Below are positions 1-8,784 of a stretch of DNA of 64,000 nucleotides, piece after piece. The first letter of the stretch is position 1. Each line of letters opens with the position of its first letter. Source of the DNA: Ponticaulis koreensis DSM 19734 (GTDB lineage: Bacteria; Pseudomonadota; Alphaproteobacteria; Caulobacterales; Hyphomonadaceae); contig NZ_ATVJ01000001.1 in NCBI RefSeq assembly GCF_000420665.1, forward strand, positions 1,054,001-1,118,000. Reading direction: 5' to 3'. A model generated the notes under the pieces. It worked only from the letters and a program-made list of their open reading frames with translations. It was not told where the DNA came from and did not search any database. The position numbers and the translations under genes are program-made.

Positions 1-1569
1 GAGTATCTTGATCACCTCGATATGGAATTTTTCTTCGATAACGACAATGATGGCGTTCTGGAGGGCGGGCGGGATGCATCCGGTGTTGTTTATAATCAGA
101 ACGACAATCGGTTTTACGCGATCAATGCAGCAGGAACGGTGGTTCCCGATGTTGTGATGGCGGAGTTGTGCCGAACCGATGCCAATGTGTCACTTCTGGA
201 TGACACGACATCTTTCGGCGAATGTACCGAGTTTCAGGCATCGATTTCTGGACAGGGGTCCAACCTGATCATGCAGGATGACGGGACCATGTTTCTTGTC
301 TCGGCGTTCTCATCGGATGAATTCTGGCCAGATGACTCTGATGACAGCCAGACATCAAAGGCTATTGCCTACGGTATAGCGTGCCTCGAACAGGGTGCGT
401 CGGTTCCGCTGGAAGGCGGCTGGGACATGGAAGTAGAATATGAAGACATTCTGCATGTTTCCGAGATCGATTATTCTACGTTCAATCAAAGTTCGGCAAA
501 CCTGATTTCTGATGTGAACCTTGGTCGGACCCAGTACCTCCAGGCCTGTGTTCACCATCGTCCTGCGTTTCGCTTTTCCGGCGGTGTTTCAGTGCTGAAT
601 GACGGTATGTTGCTAGGTCTTTGGTCCGGCCGACAAAATCCGCCAGTCAACACGCAAACGGACAGCTTCGAGTTTGCATTTCAGTCGCTCGAAGCTGCCG
701 GATCGCAATCCCTCGCGTTCTCTGTTGCGATCGACTGCTCGACGGAGAATATTAGCAATGACGGCACCGAAGCCACGATCACTGCGACTTTTTTTGACCA
801 CGCATGGCGTCAGGTGGGTGAGGCAAGCAGGGACGACCTTTCAAATTCGACCTGCGTGTTTGGTAACCCGGAGATTGAGGCTGTCACCGATGCGGAAGCC
901 GAATATGTCCGGTTGAGCACAGATGGGTCGGATGCCTTCATGATCGATCGATTGATCATGTATCGCGAAGGCGATGAGGTCCGCACTTCAGGTGCGAATA
1001 ATGATCGGGGCTGGTGTCTTTCAACTGATCCCGGAGATGGAACAGGGAGCTGGGAATATGCCGCTAATGGGGTGTGTACATCTGAGCATACCTGGAGCTA
1101 CTCACGCCATCCGGTAGATAACCCGCGCGATGGGATACTGGCCAGAAGAGGTGATACCAGGACTCATCGCTATGCGCTCGATATCGACTGTGATGTCGAC
1201 GACATTGAGAATGAAGGCACAGCCAGTAAACTGACAGCAATTTATCTCGATGCAGACCGAAATGAAATTGGGCGAAGCTCCTTCCAGGAAGACACCAACG
1301 CGCCAATATTGCCAATTTGCCGGGATATGGAGTGGGAGACCGTCGTTCAAGGCGAAGCCCGCTACCTCCAGATCCATACAGATGGTGGCGATGGTGCTAT
1401 GCTCGATCAGATATTCGTAGAGCTCGATGGTGAGGAGATTAAAGTGCTCGGTGCCAGTAATGATTCAGGCTGGTGTCTATCTACTCAGGAAAGCGACGCT
1501 CATGGCAGCTGGCAAGGCTACGCCTATCAAAATACCTGCCAGACGTCCTGGGAGTTTGATCTCCGGTAA
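1..1569 (+). CDS. C-terminal part of exported-type protein with two tandem four-Cys repeats
   Basis: The reading frame is open to the left edge, so the true start lies outside the window; the first in-window ATG is at 22. Numbering from that ATG gives 515 residues. I do not recognise the family. Residues about 231-360 and 384-513 are two copies of one domain: each has an IDC motif, a second Cys about 40 residues on, a run resembling YLxxxTDGxDxxMxDxI, then GAxNDxGWCLST and a last Cys followed by an aromatic residue. Four Cys per copy at matching positions (239/278/332/352 and 390/433/485/506) suggest two disulfides each, hence an extracytoplasmic location. The Asp/Asn-rich sequence could bind calcium, but that is inference. 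The N-terminal part has kelch- or propeller-like features at best and is not assigned. A strong terminator follows directly. Confidence 0.75.
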   Translation, partial: EYLDHLDMEFFFDNDNDGVLEGGRDASGVVYNQNDNRFYAINAAGTVVPDVVMAELCRTDANVSLLDDTTSFGECTEFQASISGQGSNLIMQDDGTMFLVSAFSSDEFWPDDSDDSQTSKAIAYGIACLEQGASVPLEGGWDMEVEYEDILHVSEIDYSTFNQSSANLISDVNLGRTQYLQACVHHRPAFRFSGGVSVLNDGMLLGLWSGRQNPPVNTQTDSFEFAFQSLEAAGSQSLAFSVAIDCSTENISNDGTEATITATFFDHAWRQVGEASRDDLSNSTCVFGNPEIEAVTDAEAEYVRLSTDGSDAFMIDRLIMYREGDEVRTSGANNDRGWCLSTDPGDGTGSWEYAANGVCTSEHTWSYSRHPVDNPRDGILARRGDTRTHRYALDIDCDVDDIENEGTASKLTAIYLDADRNEIGRSSFQEDTNAPILPICRDMEWETVVQGEARYLQIHTDGGDGAMLDQIFVELDGEEIKVLGASNDSGWCLSTQESDAHGSWQGYAYQNTCQTSWEFDLR

Positions 1570-1598
1570 CTGCCCAATCTTGCCAGAGAATCCCCATG

Positions 1599-1630
1599 GG
1601 GCGTCGGGTTTCGATCCGGCGCCCTTTTTT
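1599..1630 (+). terminator. Rho-independent terminator
   Basis: Nine-bp stem (1599-1607 with 1616-1624, one G-U pair), 8-nt loop, then six T. It ends the first gene and sits just beyond the convergent stop of the prephenate dehydrogenase gene. Confidence 0.85.
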
Positions 1631-1636
1631 GTGCGC

Positions 1637-2557
1637 TCAGCCTTTTGGTGAGTGGCTTCTGCCGAAGTCGTCCGCGTCTGTATCCTGACCGGCGTCGACG
1701 ATAGATTTGCGAATGCCGCGGGAGCGTTCAAAGAACTTCTCCAGCTGCTCGCCTTCGCCCCAGCGAATGGCACGCTGAAGGGCTGCGAGGTCTTCGTTGA
1801 ACCGACCCAGCATCTCCAGAACGGCTTCCTTGTTGTAGAGGAAAACATCGCGCCACATGATCGGATCAGAGGCCGCAATACGCGTAAAGTCACGGAAACC
1901 ACCAGCGGAAAATTTAACGACCTCGCCTTCGGTCACGCTCTCAAGGTCATTGGCCGTGCCCACGATATTGAATGCGATGAGGTGGGGCAGGTGAGACGTA
2001 ATCGCCAGAACGCGGTCATGACGCGAAACGCTCATGATCTCGACTGTGGACCCCAGCGCTTCCCAGAAGCGGGTGAGGGTATCGAGGCTGGCGGCATCTT
2101 TATGTGCATCCGGTGGTGTAATGATGCACCAGCGGCCTTCAAACAGGGTCGCAAAGCCTGCATCCGGGCCGGATTTCTCAGTACCGGAAATCGGGTGACC
2201 CGGAATGAAGGATACGCCTGACGGGATATGAGGTGCGACGGCCTCCAGAACGGCCGACTTCACAGAGCCAACGTCAGAGACGATCGCGCCTTGTTTCAGG
2301 TGCGGCGCCATATCTTCGGCAATATGGCCCATCACACCTACGGGCGTGCAAAGGATAACGAGGTCCGCATCCTTCACGCAGTCTTCAAGCGTGTCTGCGA
2401 TCTCGCCAAGATCAATTTCCCCAGCGCGTTTGCGCACGCTCGTTGACGCATCATAAAGCGTCACAGAGCCTGCTGCATCATGAGCGATAGCCGCGCGCGC
2501 AATGGATGAGCCGATCAGGCCGATCCCGACAATGGCAAGTCGATCGATAGCCGGCAT
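1637..2557 (-). CDS. tyrA: Prephenate/arogenate dehydrogenase
   Basis: Catalyses NAD(P)-dependent oxidative decarboxylation of prephenate (or arogenate) in tyrosine synthesis. The 306-residue protein has the N-terminal Rossmann motif GIGLIG (residues 11-16), the family block HPISGTEKSG (121-130) and a C-terminal helical domain with SHLPH (188-192). It lacks a fused chorismate mutase or ACT domain, so it is the monofunctional type. Its ATG follows the stop codon of the upstream aminotransferase gene with no gap, so the two are translationally linked. The same aminotransferase-dehydrogenase order (hisH-tyrC) is known in Zymomonas. Whether prephenate or arogenate is the preferred substrate cannot be read from the sequence. 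Confidence 0.92.
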   Translation of the reverse strand: MPAIDRLAIVGIGLIGSSIARAAIAHDAAGSVTLYDASTSVRKRAGEIDLGEIADTLEDCVKDADLVILCTPVGVMGHIAEDMAPHLKQGAIVSDVGSVKSAVLEAVAPHIPSGVSFIPGHPISGTEKSGPDAGFATLFEGRWCIITPPDAHKDAASLDTLTRFWEALGSTVEIMSVSRHDRVLAITSHLPHLIAFNIVGTANDLESVTEGEVVKFSAGGFRDFTRIAASDPIMWRDVFLYNKEAVLEMLGRFNEDLAALQRAIRWGEGEQLEKFFERSRGIRKSIVDAGQDTDADDFGRSHSPKG

Positions 2558-3637
2558 TTACCGCCCAGACATGAAGGTGGTGAGGACGGAGATCAACTGG
2601 TCATTAGCCTCTTTGACGCCGATGGACATGCGCAGGCAATTTGGCAGGCCGTAAGAGGTCACATCGCGCACGATGAGGCCATTTTCACGCAGCACCGCAT
2701 TTGCATTCGCTGCTGTGTACTGGCCTTCAGGGAAGAACTCGACGAGCACGAAGTTTGCAACGCTCGGATAAACCGTAAGGCCGGTTGCGCCGATGGCCTC
2801 GGAGACGCGCGCGAGTTCACGTTGATTGAACTCAGCAGACTTCTCTTCAAACGCTTTGTCTTCCAGCGCGGCAATGCCTGCAATCTGAGAGAGGCTGCCC
2901 ACATTAAACGGTCCGCGTACGCGGTTCAGCGCATCAATGATGGAGGCGGCACCATATGCCCAGCCAAGACGCAGCGCGGCGAGGCCATGAATTTTGGAGA
3001 ATGTGCGCGTCATCAACACGTTGTCTGCGCTGCCCGCCAGTTCCATGCCGGAACCATAATCATTCTTCTTCACATACTCGGCGTAAGCGGCATCCAGGAC
3101 CAGAAGCACATCGCTCGGCAGGGCTTCATGCAGGCGCTTAACCTCGTCAAAACTGACATAAGTACCTGTCGGGTTGTTCGGGTTGGCGAGGAAGACAATT
3201 TTTGTGCGTTCGGTGACCGCTGCGATAATGCCATCAATATTCGCGGTCATGTCGATGTCCGGAACGGAAATCGTTGTGGCGCCGCATTGCTTGGCAACCA
3301 GTTGGTACACGAGGAAGCCGAACTGGGTCTGGATGATCTCATCACCCGGCTGCAAGTAAGCATGGCCGAGCATCTGGAAGATTTCATCCGAACCCGCACC
3401 GCAGATAATGCGGTCAGCATTCAGGCCGTAACGGTCGGCAATTGCTGCGCGCAGCTTGTTCGCGCCGCCATCAGGATAAAGCTCCATATGATCGAGACTC
3501 TGCGCCAGAGCTTCACGAACCACAGGAGAATATCCGAGCGGGTTTTCGTTGGATGAGAGCTTGTAACCGGACTCTGCGGAGAGGCCAGGAACGTACGGCG
3601 TGATTTCGAGCACATTTGCGAGCGGCTTAGGAGCCAT
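2558..3637 (-). CDS. hisC: Histidinol-phosphate/aromatic aminotransferase (HisC-like)
   Basis: Fold-type I PLP aminotransferase of 359 residues. It shows the N-terminal SNENPLG (29-35), ANPNNPTG (151-158), the PLP-contacting D182 and Y185, and the Schiff-base lysine K215 in TFSKIHG. HisC enzymes convert imidazole-acetol phosphate to histidinol phosphate, and several alphaproteobacterial members also transaminate aromatic keto acids or prephenate. The position between a chorismate mutase-like gene and a prephenate dehydrogenase gene, away from other his genes, suggests an aromatic role here. That is inference. The start has no obvious Shine-Dalgarno. The next upstream gene is 97 nt away on the same strand. 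Confidence 0.9.
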   Translation of the reverse strand: MAPKPLANVLEITPYVPGLSAESGYKLSSNENPLGYSPVVREALAQSLDHMELYPDGGANKLRAAIADRYGLNADRIICGAGSDEIFQMLGHAYLQPGDEIIQTQFGFLVYQLVAKQCGATTISVPDIDMTANIDGIIAAVTERTKIVFLANPNNPTGTYVSFDEVKRLHEALPSDVLLVLDAAYAEYVKKNDYGSGMELAGSADNVLMTRTFSKIHGLAALRLGWAYGAASIIDALNRVRGPFNVGSLSQIAGIAALEDKAFEEKSAEFNQRELARVSEAIGATGLTVYPSVANFVLVEFFPEGQYTAANANAVLRENGLIVRDVTSYGLPNCLRMSIGVKEANDQLISVLTTFMSGR

Positions 3638-3734
3638 GGAGCGTCACCATTCAGTCTGAAAAACGTGTTGAAGCGTCTCTAGACCAATCTGCGCGCGTAT
3701 TGAAGCCGTGTTTGTCCGGAAAGAGACAGGCTGA

Positions 3735-4544
3735 TCAGGCTGTGCCGCTTTCCTTGACGTTCGGAGCAGGCAGGCTGCCGACAACGCGAAGGCCTTCAAG
3801 GCCCGCATTTCGCGCGGCAGCAAGTCGTGGGTCGCTCTCTGAGACCGGGAAACCGATCTCAAACAGAACCAGCGTTCTAGCGCGTGAAATCTCGGTCACT
3901 TCGAGCCCGACTTCGGCAAAAATCTTCTGTAGGCGGTGGTGGTCATCATGCGCAATCAGAAGCGTGCGGTGGTCAGACAGCTCTGCCAAAGGCCCTTTAG
4001 CGATCAGGGCCGCCTGAGGGGTATCATCGCTGAATGATGGCCATGAACCGACAATGCGCATATCGTGATAGCGCGTCTCGTTCAGCATCGGCCACCACTG
4101 GCCCGCGCCCGGCCCCATAACCCAGCCCATAAAGCCGATTGTGCCTTCTTTATCCATGCACATGGTCAGGCATTCGCGCTGGTCTTTATTGTACTGCAGG
4201 GACGCGGCATAGCCGAACATGTTCCGCGCCTGTTCCATAATGCGGTGCTGTTCGGCGCCGGAGACAATTACATTCTGCAGGCCCGCATCAAACATATCGA
4301 GCGGGAATTCTACGTGCCAGCGCAGCATGAGTTCAGCAAGATCCAGCTTGGCAGACTGACGCTTCAGACGTTCCAGACATGTCATGACGGCCATCGCCAG
4401 CGCATCGCCCTGACTGCGCAGAGCCGTACGCATGTGCGCACCAGCACGCGCACGCTTTTGAATAGCGGCCACGAGCTCTCTTTCTGCTTCGCGCAGTCGT
4501 GTCTCGAGCATGTCCAGACTTACGCGCGGTTGGTCGTCACTCAT
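3735..4544 (-). CDS. Chorismate mutase-like protein
   Basis: The 269-residue product begins with a helical segment (about residues 9-60, RLREAERELVAAIQKRARAG) that resembles the AroQ chorismate mutase core. It continues into a longer conserved domain with motifs such as GTIGFMGWVMGPGAGQWW and a C-terminal region that may be regulatory. Similar proteins in Caulobacter/Hyphomonas relatives are annotated as chorismate mutase. The gene lies upstream of the aminotransferase and prephenate dehydrogenase genes on the same strand, giving chorismate to prephenate, transamination and dehydrogenation in one cluster. I cannot confirm all AroQ catalytic residues, so activity is inferred mainly from context. 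An AAAGG ribosome site precedes the ATG. Confidence 0.7.
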   Translation of the reverse strand: MSDDQPRVSLDMLETRLREAERELVAAIQKRARAGAHMRTALRSQGDALAMAVMTCLERLKRQSAKLDLAELMLRWHVEFPLDMFDAGLQNVIVSGAEQHRIMEQARNMFGYAASLQYNKDQRECLTMCMDKEGTIGFMGWVMGPGAGQWWPMLNETRYHDMRIVGSWPSFSDDTPQAALIAKGPLAELSDHRTLLIAHDDHHRLQKIFAEVGLEVTEISRARTLVLFEIGFPVSESDPRLAAARNAGLEGLRVVGSLPAPNVKESGTA

Positions 4545-4728
4545 TTGGTTTACCTTTGTGGCCCCTGTCTTAGCGCAGGTGGATCCGAACGGGAATCATT
4601 TGGGACGGGATATGGTCGCAAAGTTTCCCTGTACACTCAATTTTTTGTTGCGCTTTCAGGCGAAAACAAAAAAACGCCGTGACTTAATCGCGACGCTTTT
4701 GTGTTTTGTCGATATCGAACTGCCGGAT

Positions 4729-5607
4729 TTAGCGAGTCGGGATCGGCGCGTCACCGCGATAATCGTAGAAGCCGCGACCTGTTTTACGGCCAAGCCATCC
4801 TGCTTCGACGTATTTTACGAGCAGAGGGCATGGGCGGTACTTAGTATCCGCGAGGCCGTCATGCAGGACCTGCATGATAGACAGACAGGTATCGAGGCCA
4901 ATGAAGTCAGCCAGTTGCAGCGGGCCCATTGGGTGGTTCGCGCCGAGTTTCATCGCTGTATCAATGCCTTCAACCGTGCCGACGCCTTCATACAGCGTGT
5001 AGACGGCTTCGTTGATCATAGGCATCAGAACGCGGTTTACGATGAAGGCCGGGAAGTCTTCTGCGTTTGCAACGGTTTTATGCAGGCTTTCGGCAAAACC
5101 GAGCGCCATGTCATACGTTTCCTGATCGGTTGCGAGGCCGCGAATAACCTCGATCAGCTGCATGACAGGAACAGGGTTCATGAAGTGCAGGCCGATAAAG
5201 CGCTCCGGGCGGTCGGTCGTAGACGCGAGACGCGTAATCGAGATGGAAGATGTGTTGGATGCCAGCCAGGCGGTTTTCGGAACCGATTTTACCAACGACT
5301 CAAAAATCTGGACCTTGATCGCTTCTTTCTCTGTTGCAGCTTCGATTGCGAGATCGACGTCAGACAATGAAGACATGTTGGTTGAGAAGGTGATCCGGCC
5401 CATGGCGATGTCCATCTCTTCCTGAGAGATAACTTCGCGGCTGACCTGACGGGCCATGTTCTTTCGGATCGTGGCGTCGGCTTTTTTGAGGGATTCGTCG
5501 GCAATATCGTTGATAGCGACGTCGTATCCTGACAGCGCACACACATGCGCAATGCCGTTACCCATCTGACCGGCGCCTACGACACCGATCTTGCGAAGTT
5601 CAGTCAT
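4729..5607 (-). CDS. hbd: 3-hydroxybutyryl-CoA dehydrogenase
   Basis: NAD(P)-dependent oxidoreductase interconverting 3-hydroxybutyryl-CoA and acetoacetyl-CoA. The 292 residues carry the Rossmann motif GAGQMGNGIA (11-20), the catalytic-site block SNTSS (117-121), catalytic His141 in HFMNPVP, and a C-terminal helical domain ending GRKTGRGFYDY. The length is that of the stand-alone HCDH family rather than the FadB fusion. It fits fatty acid oxidation, polyhydroxybutyrate turnover or the ethylmalonyl-CoA pathway, and the methylsuccinyl-CoA dehydrogenase and etfBA genes elsewhere in the window make the last attractive. In many alphaproteobacteria it adjoins etfA; here it lies more than 23 kb away. 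An 11-bp direct repeat is found upstream. Confidence 0.93.
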   Translation of the reverse strand: MTELRKIGVVGAGQMGNGIAHVCALSGYDVAINDIADESLKKADATIRKNMARQVSREVISQEEMDIAMGRITFSTNMSSLSDVDLAIEAATEKEAIKVQIFESLVKSVPKTAWLASNTSSISITRLASTTDRPERFIGLHFMNPVPVMQLIEVIRGLATDQETYDMALGFAESLHKTVANAEDFPAFIVNRVLMPMINEAVYTLYEGVGTVEGIDTAMKLGANHPMGPLQLADFIGLDTCLSIMQVLHDGLADTKYRPCPLLVKYVEAGWLGRKTGRGFYDYRGDAPIPTR

Positions 5608-5697
5608 GACCAGCTTTTACCCTGCATATTTGGTATTCTATTTTTTCGCGACGCTATCACGGACGTGCTGCGCTGCAACACTTGTTTGCTGTAGCGG

Positions 5698-5730
5698 CGA
5701 TACTTTTTTCCTAAGGGCTCGATACTTTTT
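5698..5730. promoter_or_regulatory. Exact 11-bp direct repeat upstream of hbd
   Basis: CGATACTTTTT occurs exactly at 5698-5708 and 5720-5730, 22 bp apart start to start (two helical turns), about 90-125 nt upstream of the hbd start codon. The arrangement suggests binding of a regulator dimer, or a promoter element, but no protein can be named. It is also just downstream of the J-like gene's stop codon. Confidence 0.35.
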
Positions 5731-5768
5731 GGATAGACGTGTCCTGCCCATCGCGTGTCTGGCGGGCA

Positions 5769-6737
5769 TTATTCCCGCAGCAGGTATCCTATGAAATTGA
5801 TCAACACGAGGATGAGAGCAATACGGGCAACGATCCATGCTATCGCGACCATACGCTCTGTCTTCTTAGAGAAACGCGAAGGCTTTCCGCCTTCAGCCTG
5901 AGCTTTCAATTCGCGTTGGGCTTTTTCCCACGGCGTGATGCTCTGACGCCCAGTGGCAATGGCAGCTGTTTCAACAAGGCGGCTGATCCAGAGGTTCTCA
6001 TTTCGTGTGACCCAGTCAGTGCCTGTCTGCTTGGACCAGCCGAAGCGGTCATCGAGATGAAGCAGAATAGTAGGACTGATACGGTCTGAAACCCTCGCTA
6101 CAGTGCGGCCTTCTTCAGGGCTCGTTTCCTGACAGACCAAGTTGCGCAGCCGGTAGGACAGCATTTGGAAGGTATCGATCCCTTCAAGATGCTCGTTATC
6201 CAGAATGGCAAGCCAAGCGCTCCATTTCTGGCGACGCTCTGCATCATCCATCAAAGTGCGGATCTGCTCTACGGCGTTCTTTACCAGTGTCTGGTCATCC
6301 GGTGTGAAGCCCCAGGGCTGTGAGGCCGGTTCTGGCGGAGGTGGCGTGTCCGCCCCGAACGGATCTGCATCATCTTCGGACCATTCGGCGCCTGCAGGAG
6401 GCGGCGGTACAGTCTCGGGTGCCACGCCAGGTGTTTGTGCAAGCTCGGGTTCTGCGCTTACCGGAGGCAAGGGCGGATTATCAGCGAACGCATTGTCTGC
6501 GTCGTTGTCTTCTTCCTCGTCCTCATATGTATCGTCATAACCGTTGGCGCGGTCTTCATCGCGCCATTTGATCGAATTGAGGGCGCTCTCGAAGTTCTTG
6601 CGCAGGCGCATAAATTCGGCCGGATCATCGTCCGGCCGCGTCACTTTCAGTCGTTTGGCGTAAGCGCGTTTAACATCCGCGGCTGTCGCGTCTTTCCGGC
6701 TCAGCTCGAAATAACGAAACGGATCTTCAAAAGACAT
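5769..6737 (-). CDS. Membrane-anchored J-like co-chaperone partner of HscC
   Basis: The ATG at 6737 overlaps the end of the Hsp70 gene by 11 nt. That overlap, and the J-like motif starting right after it (FRYFELSRKDATAADVKRAYAKRLK), fix the start. The 322 residues comprise a J-like domain (about 5-55), a long acidic Pro/Glu-rich linker (about 60-150), a helical middle region and a C-terminal membrane helix (about 296-320), so it is probably tail-anchored. The loop where J-proteins carry HPD reads RPD (34-36): the histidine normally required to stimulate Hsp70 ATPase is Arg. E. coli HscC works with membrane J-proteins DjlB and DjlC, so a dedicated partner role is likely; whether it stimulates HscC is open. 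Confidence 0.75.
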   Translation of the reverse strand: MSFEDPFRYFELSRKDATAADVKRAYAKRLKVTRPDDDPAEFMRLRKNFESALNSIKWRDEDRANGYDDTYEDEEEDNDADNAFADNPPLPPVSAEPELAQTPGVAPETVPPPPAGAEWSEDDADPFGADTPPPPEPASQPWGFTPDDQTLVKNAVEQIRTLMDDAERRQKWSAWLAILDNEHLEGIDTFQMLSYRLRNLVCQETSPEEGRTVARVSDRISPTILLHLDDRFGWSKQTGTDWVTRNENLWISRLVETAAIATGRQSITPWEKAQRELKAQAEGGKPSRFSKKTERMVAIAWIVARIALILVLINFIGYLLRE

Positions 6738-8439
6738 CTTTGTTTTCCAGTCGGGTGACCGGTTCTTCAAGGCGCTGGCGGCAGTCTGCGATGATGCGCG
6801 CATCTTGTGAGTGAAGCGCGCCTTCGAATTCGCGAATGATTTCGCGCACCATTTCGCGTTCGCCGCCTAACAGGCTTTCATAAAGCGCTGAGAGGCGGGC
6901 CATGAATGCCGTGTTTTCCTGCTGGTCGCGCGGATGGATTTTCAGCCCCTCCAGCGCTTTCAGGCGGGCGTCTATTTCAGCCTGGCTGAGTGTGCCTGGA
7001 TTGCCTTCAATAACGAGACGGGTTTCCTTGCCGGTAGAGATGACTTTGGTCAGAACCTCCAGAATACCGGAGGCGTCATAGGTGAAGCGCACATCGACGG
7101 CCTCATAGTCCTTTGTGTTACGCGGGATTGAGACTGACAGGCTACCGATTTTGACATTGTCTTTCACGAAAGGCGCTTCGCCCTGATAAATCCGGAAGAG
7201 GATTTCCGTCTGGCCCTTCTGAAGCGGGTAGGTGACGTGAGAGCGGCTGACAGGCACCACTGTGTTGCGCTCGATCAGCGGTGAGAAATGCCCATGCTCG
7301 AAGACGTTCGGGCTGATCTCGGTTGACGTTTCATAGCCGAGCGTGAACGGCGCAACGTCCGTCATCACCATATCGTCCAGCGCTTCATGGCGGGAGGCGA
7401 GGCCAGCCTGAACGCCTGCGCCGAGGGCTACGACATGGTCCGGATTGATGTCGTGCTCCGGAAAGCGCTTGAACAGCCGCGTGATCAGGCCGCGCACGCA
7501 ATCCATTCGAGTTGCGCCGCCGACAAGAAGAATACGGTCGATATTTTCAGCCTTGAGGCCTGCGTCTGATATCGCGCGTTGGATTGGCAGGCGAATGCGC
7601 TTGGTCAGTGGCTCCGTGATCTCGTCAAATGTCGTACGGCTGATGGTCAGCGGGACATCTTTGCCTTTCAGAACAAAGTTGGCGCTTGCTTCATGACCTT
7701 CGGTCAGCCGGTGCTTAAGCGTATCAACAACGGCGCGAAGACGTGAGGTTTCTTCAGCGGCTAGCTTATCGAGCGTGAGATCGGCCTTCTCGGCGAGATG
7801 CGCCATCATCGTGTCGGTGAAGTCCTCTCCGCCCAGAAAGGCGTCGCCAGAGGACGCGCGCACTTCCATGACGCCTGAAAACATCTCCAGAATGGAGACG
7901 TCAAACGTGCCGCCGCCAAGGTCCACCACAAGGAAGGTGGTTTCGGCATCCCGGTTCTGAAGGCCATAGGCGAGCGCCGCCGCCGTTGGCTCGTTAATCA
8001 GGCGCTCGACTTTCAGCCCCGCCATTTCGGCTGCTGCTTTTGTTGCCTTACGCTGAACATCGTTGAAATAGGCCGGAACCGAAATGATGGCGCGCGTGAC
8101 CGCATGGCCGAGATGAGCTTCGGCGTCGTCTTTCAGAGATCGCAGGATGAGCGCGGAAAGTTCTTCGGCGCGATATTTCTTCTTGCCAAGCATCGCTTCA
8201 TGGTTGGTGCCCATATACCGCTTAAAGCGAGCCGTTGTGAGCTTCGGGTGCGTGACCAGCCTGTCCTTGGCGGCCTGACCGATCAGAAGCGTCCCATCTT
8301 CGGAATAGCCGACGGCTGACGGCGTCATGAAACTGCCAAGCGCGTTTTTGATCAGAACAGGGCCATCTTCGGTGAAGACGCTCACCAGAGAATTGGTCGT
8401 TCCCAGATCAATCCCAATAATGGTGTCCTCTGCGCTCAC
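6727..8439 (-). CDS. hscC: Hsp70-family chaperone HscC
   Basis: The 570-residue Hsp70 has the nucleotide-binding motif GIDLGTTNS (9-17), VINEPTAAALAYG-like and LVVDLGGGTFDVS phosphate-binding loops, and LLVGGATRM. Its substrate domain is followed by a short lid, making it about 70 residues shorter than DnaK and close to E. coli HscC (about 556). Segments such as TTARFKRYMGTN, FSPLIERNTVVPVSR and LKIHPRDQQENTAFMARL match HscC rather than DnaK or HscA. It forms an operon with the overlapping downstream J-like gene. In E. coli HscC is a non-essential, specialised chaperone whose clients are poorly defined. Confidence 0.88.
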   Translation of the reverse strand: MSAEDTIIGIDLGTTNSLVSVFTEDGPVLIKNALGSFMTPSAVGYSEDGTLLIGQAAKDRLVTHPKLTTARFKRYMGTNHEAMLGKKKYRAEELSALILRSLKDDAEAHLGHAVTRAIISVPAYFNDVQRKATKAAAEMAGLKVERLINEPTAAALAYGLQNRDAETTFLVVDLGGGTFDVSILEMFSGVMEVRASSGDAFLGGEDFTDTMMAHLAEKADLTLDKLAAEETSRLRAVVDTLKHRLTEGHEASANFVLKGKDVPLTISRTTFDEITEPLTKRIRLPIQRAISDAGLKAENIDRILLVGGATRMDCVRGLITRLFKRFPEHDINPDHVVALGAGVQAGLASRHEALDDMVMTDVAPFTLGYETSTEISPNVFEHGHFSPLIERNTVVPVSRSHVTYPLQKGQTEILFRIYQGEAPFVKDNVKIGSLSVSIPRNTKDYEAVDVRFTYDASGILEVLTKVISTGKETRLVIEGNPGTLSQAEIDARLKALEGLKIHPRDQQENTAFMARLSALYESLLGGEREMVREIIREFEGALHSQDARIIADCRQRLEEPVTRLENKDVF

Positions 8440-8784
8440 GCAAATCTCCCGCCAGTTGTTTCCCTTCTATGATTTGGGACGGAACTGGGCCAGAGAGCAA
8501 GGGGGAAATGTAGAGTAAATTCACAACTTGCAGTAATTCGCGGCTGCCGCGAAAGTGTCATCAGCGCGGTATAGCTTTCAGCTGAGCGGGAGCGTTGTGC
8601 GCGGTTCTAATGGGGCTGAAACGCCGTGATACGGTTGATGGATAATTTCTGTCAGAATGGGTGGAGTTGAGGTGTTTGGGACGGAGTTCGCCTGAATTTG
8701 CGCGAAAAACAACCAATATTTATTGAAAAACATAAATCCCAACATTACATTCTGTACATAAACAACACAATAAGGGGAATGCTT
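8440..8784. other. Divergent intergenic region between hscC and qmcA
   Basis: This 345-bp stretch holds no convincing gene. It contains a perfect 7-bp inverted repeat around a 3-nt centre (8537-8543 with 8547-8553). It also contains two copies of TTTGGGACGG (8473-8482 and 8675-8684), a decamer seen again upstream of the chorismate mutase gene (4599-4608). The last 80 bp are AT-rich and probably contain the qmcA promoter. Confidence 0.5.

Noticed and set aside
4065-5370. Plus-strand frames opposite the chorismate mutase and hbd genes
   Set aside because: Low-complexity antisense translations, while the minus strand encodes recognisable enzymes.
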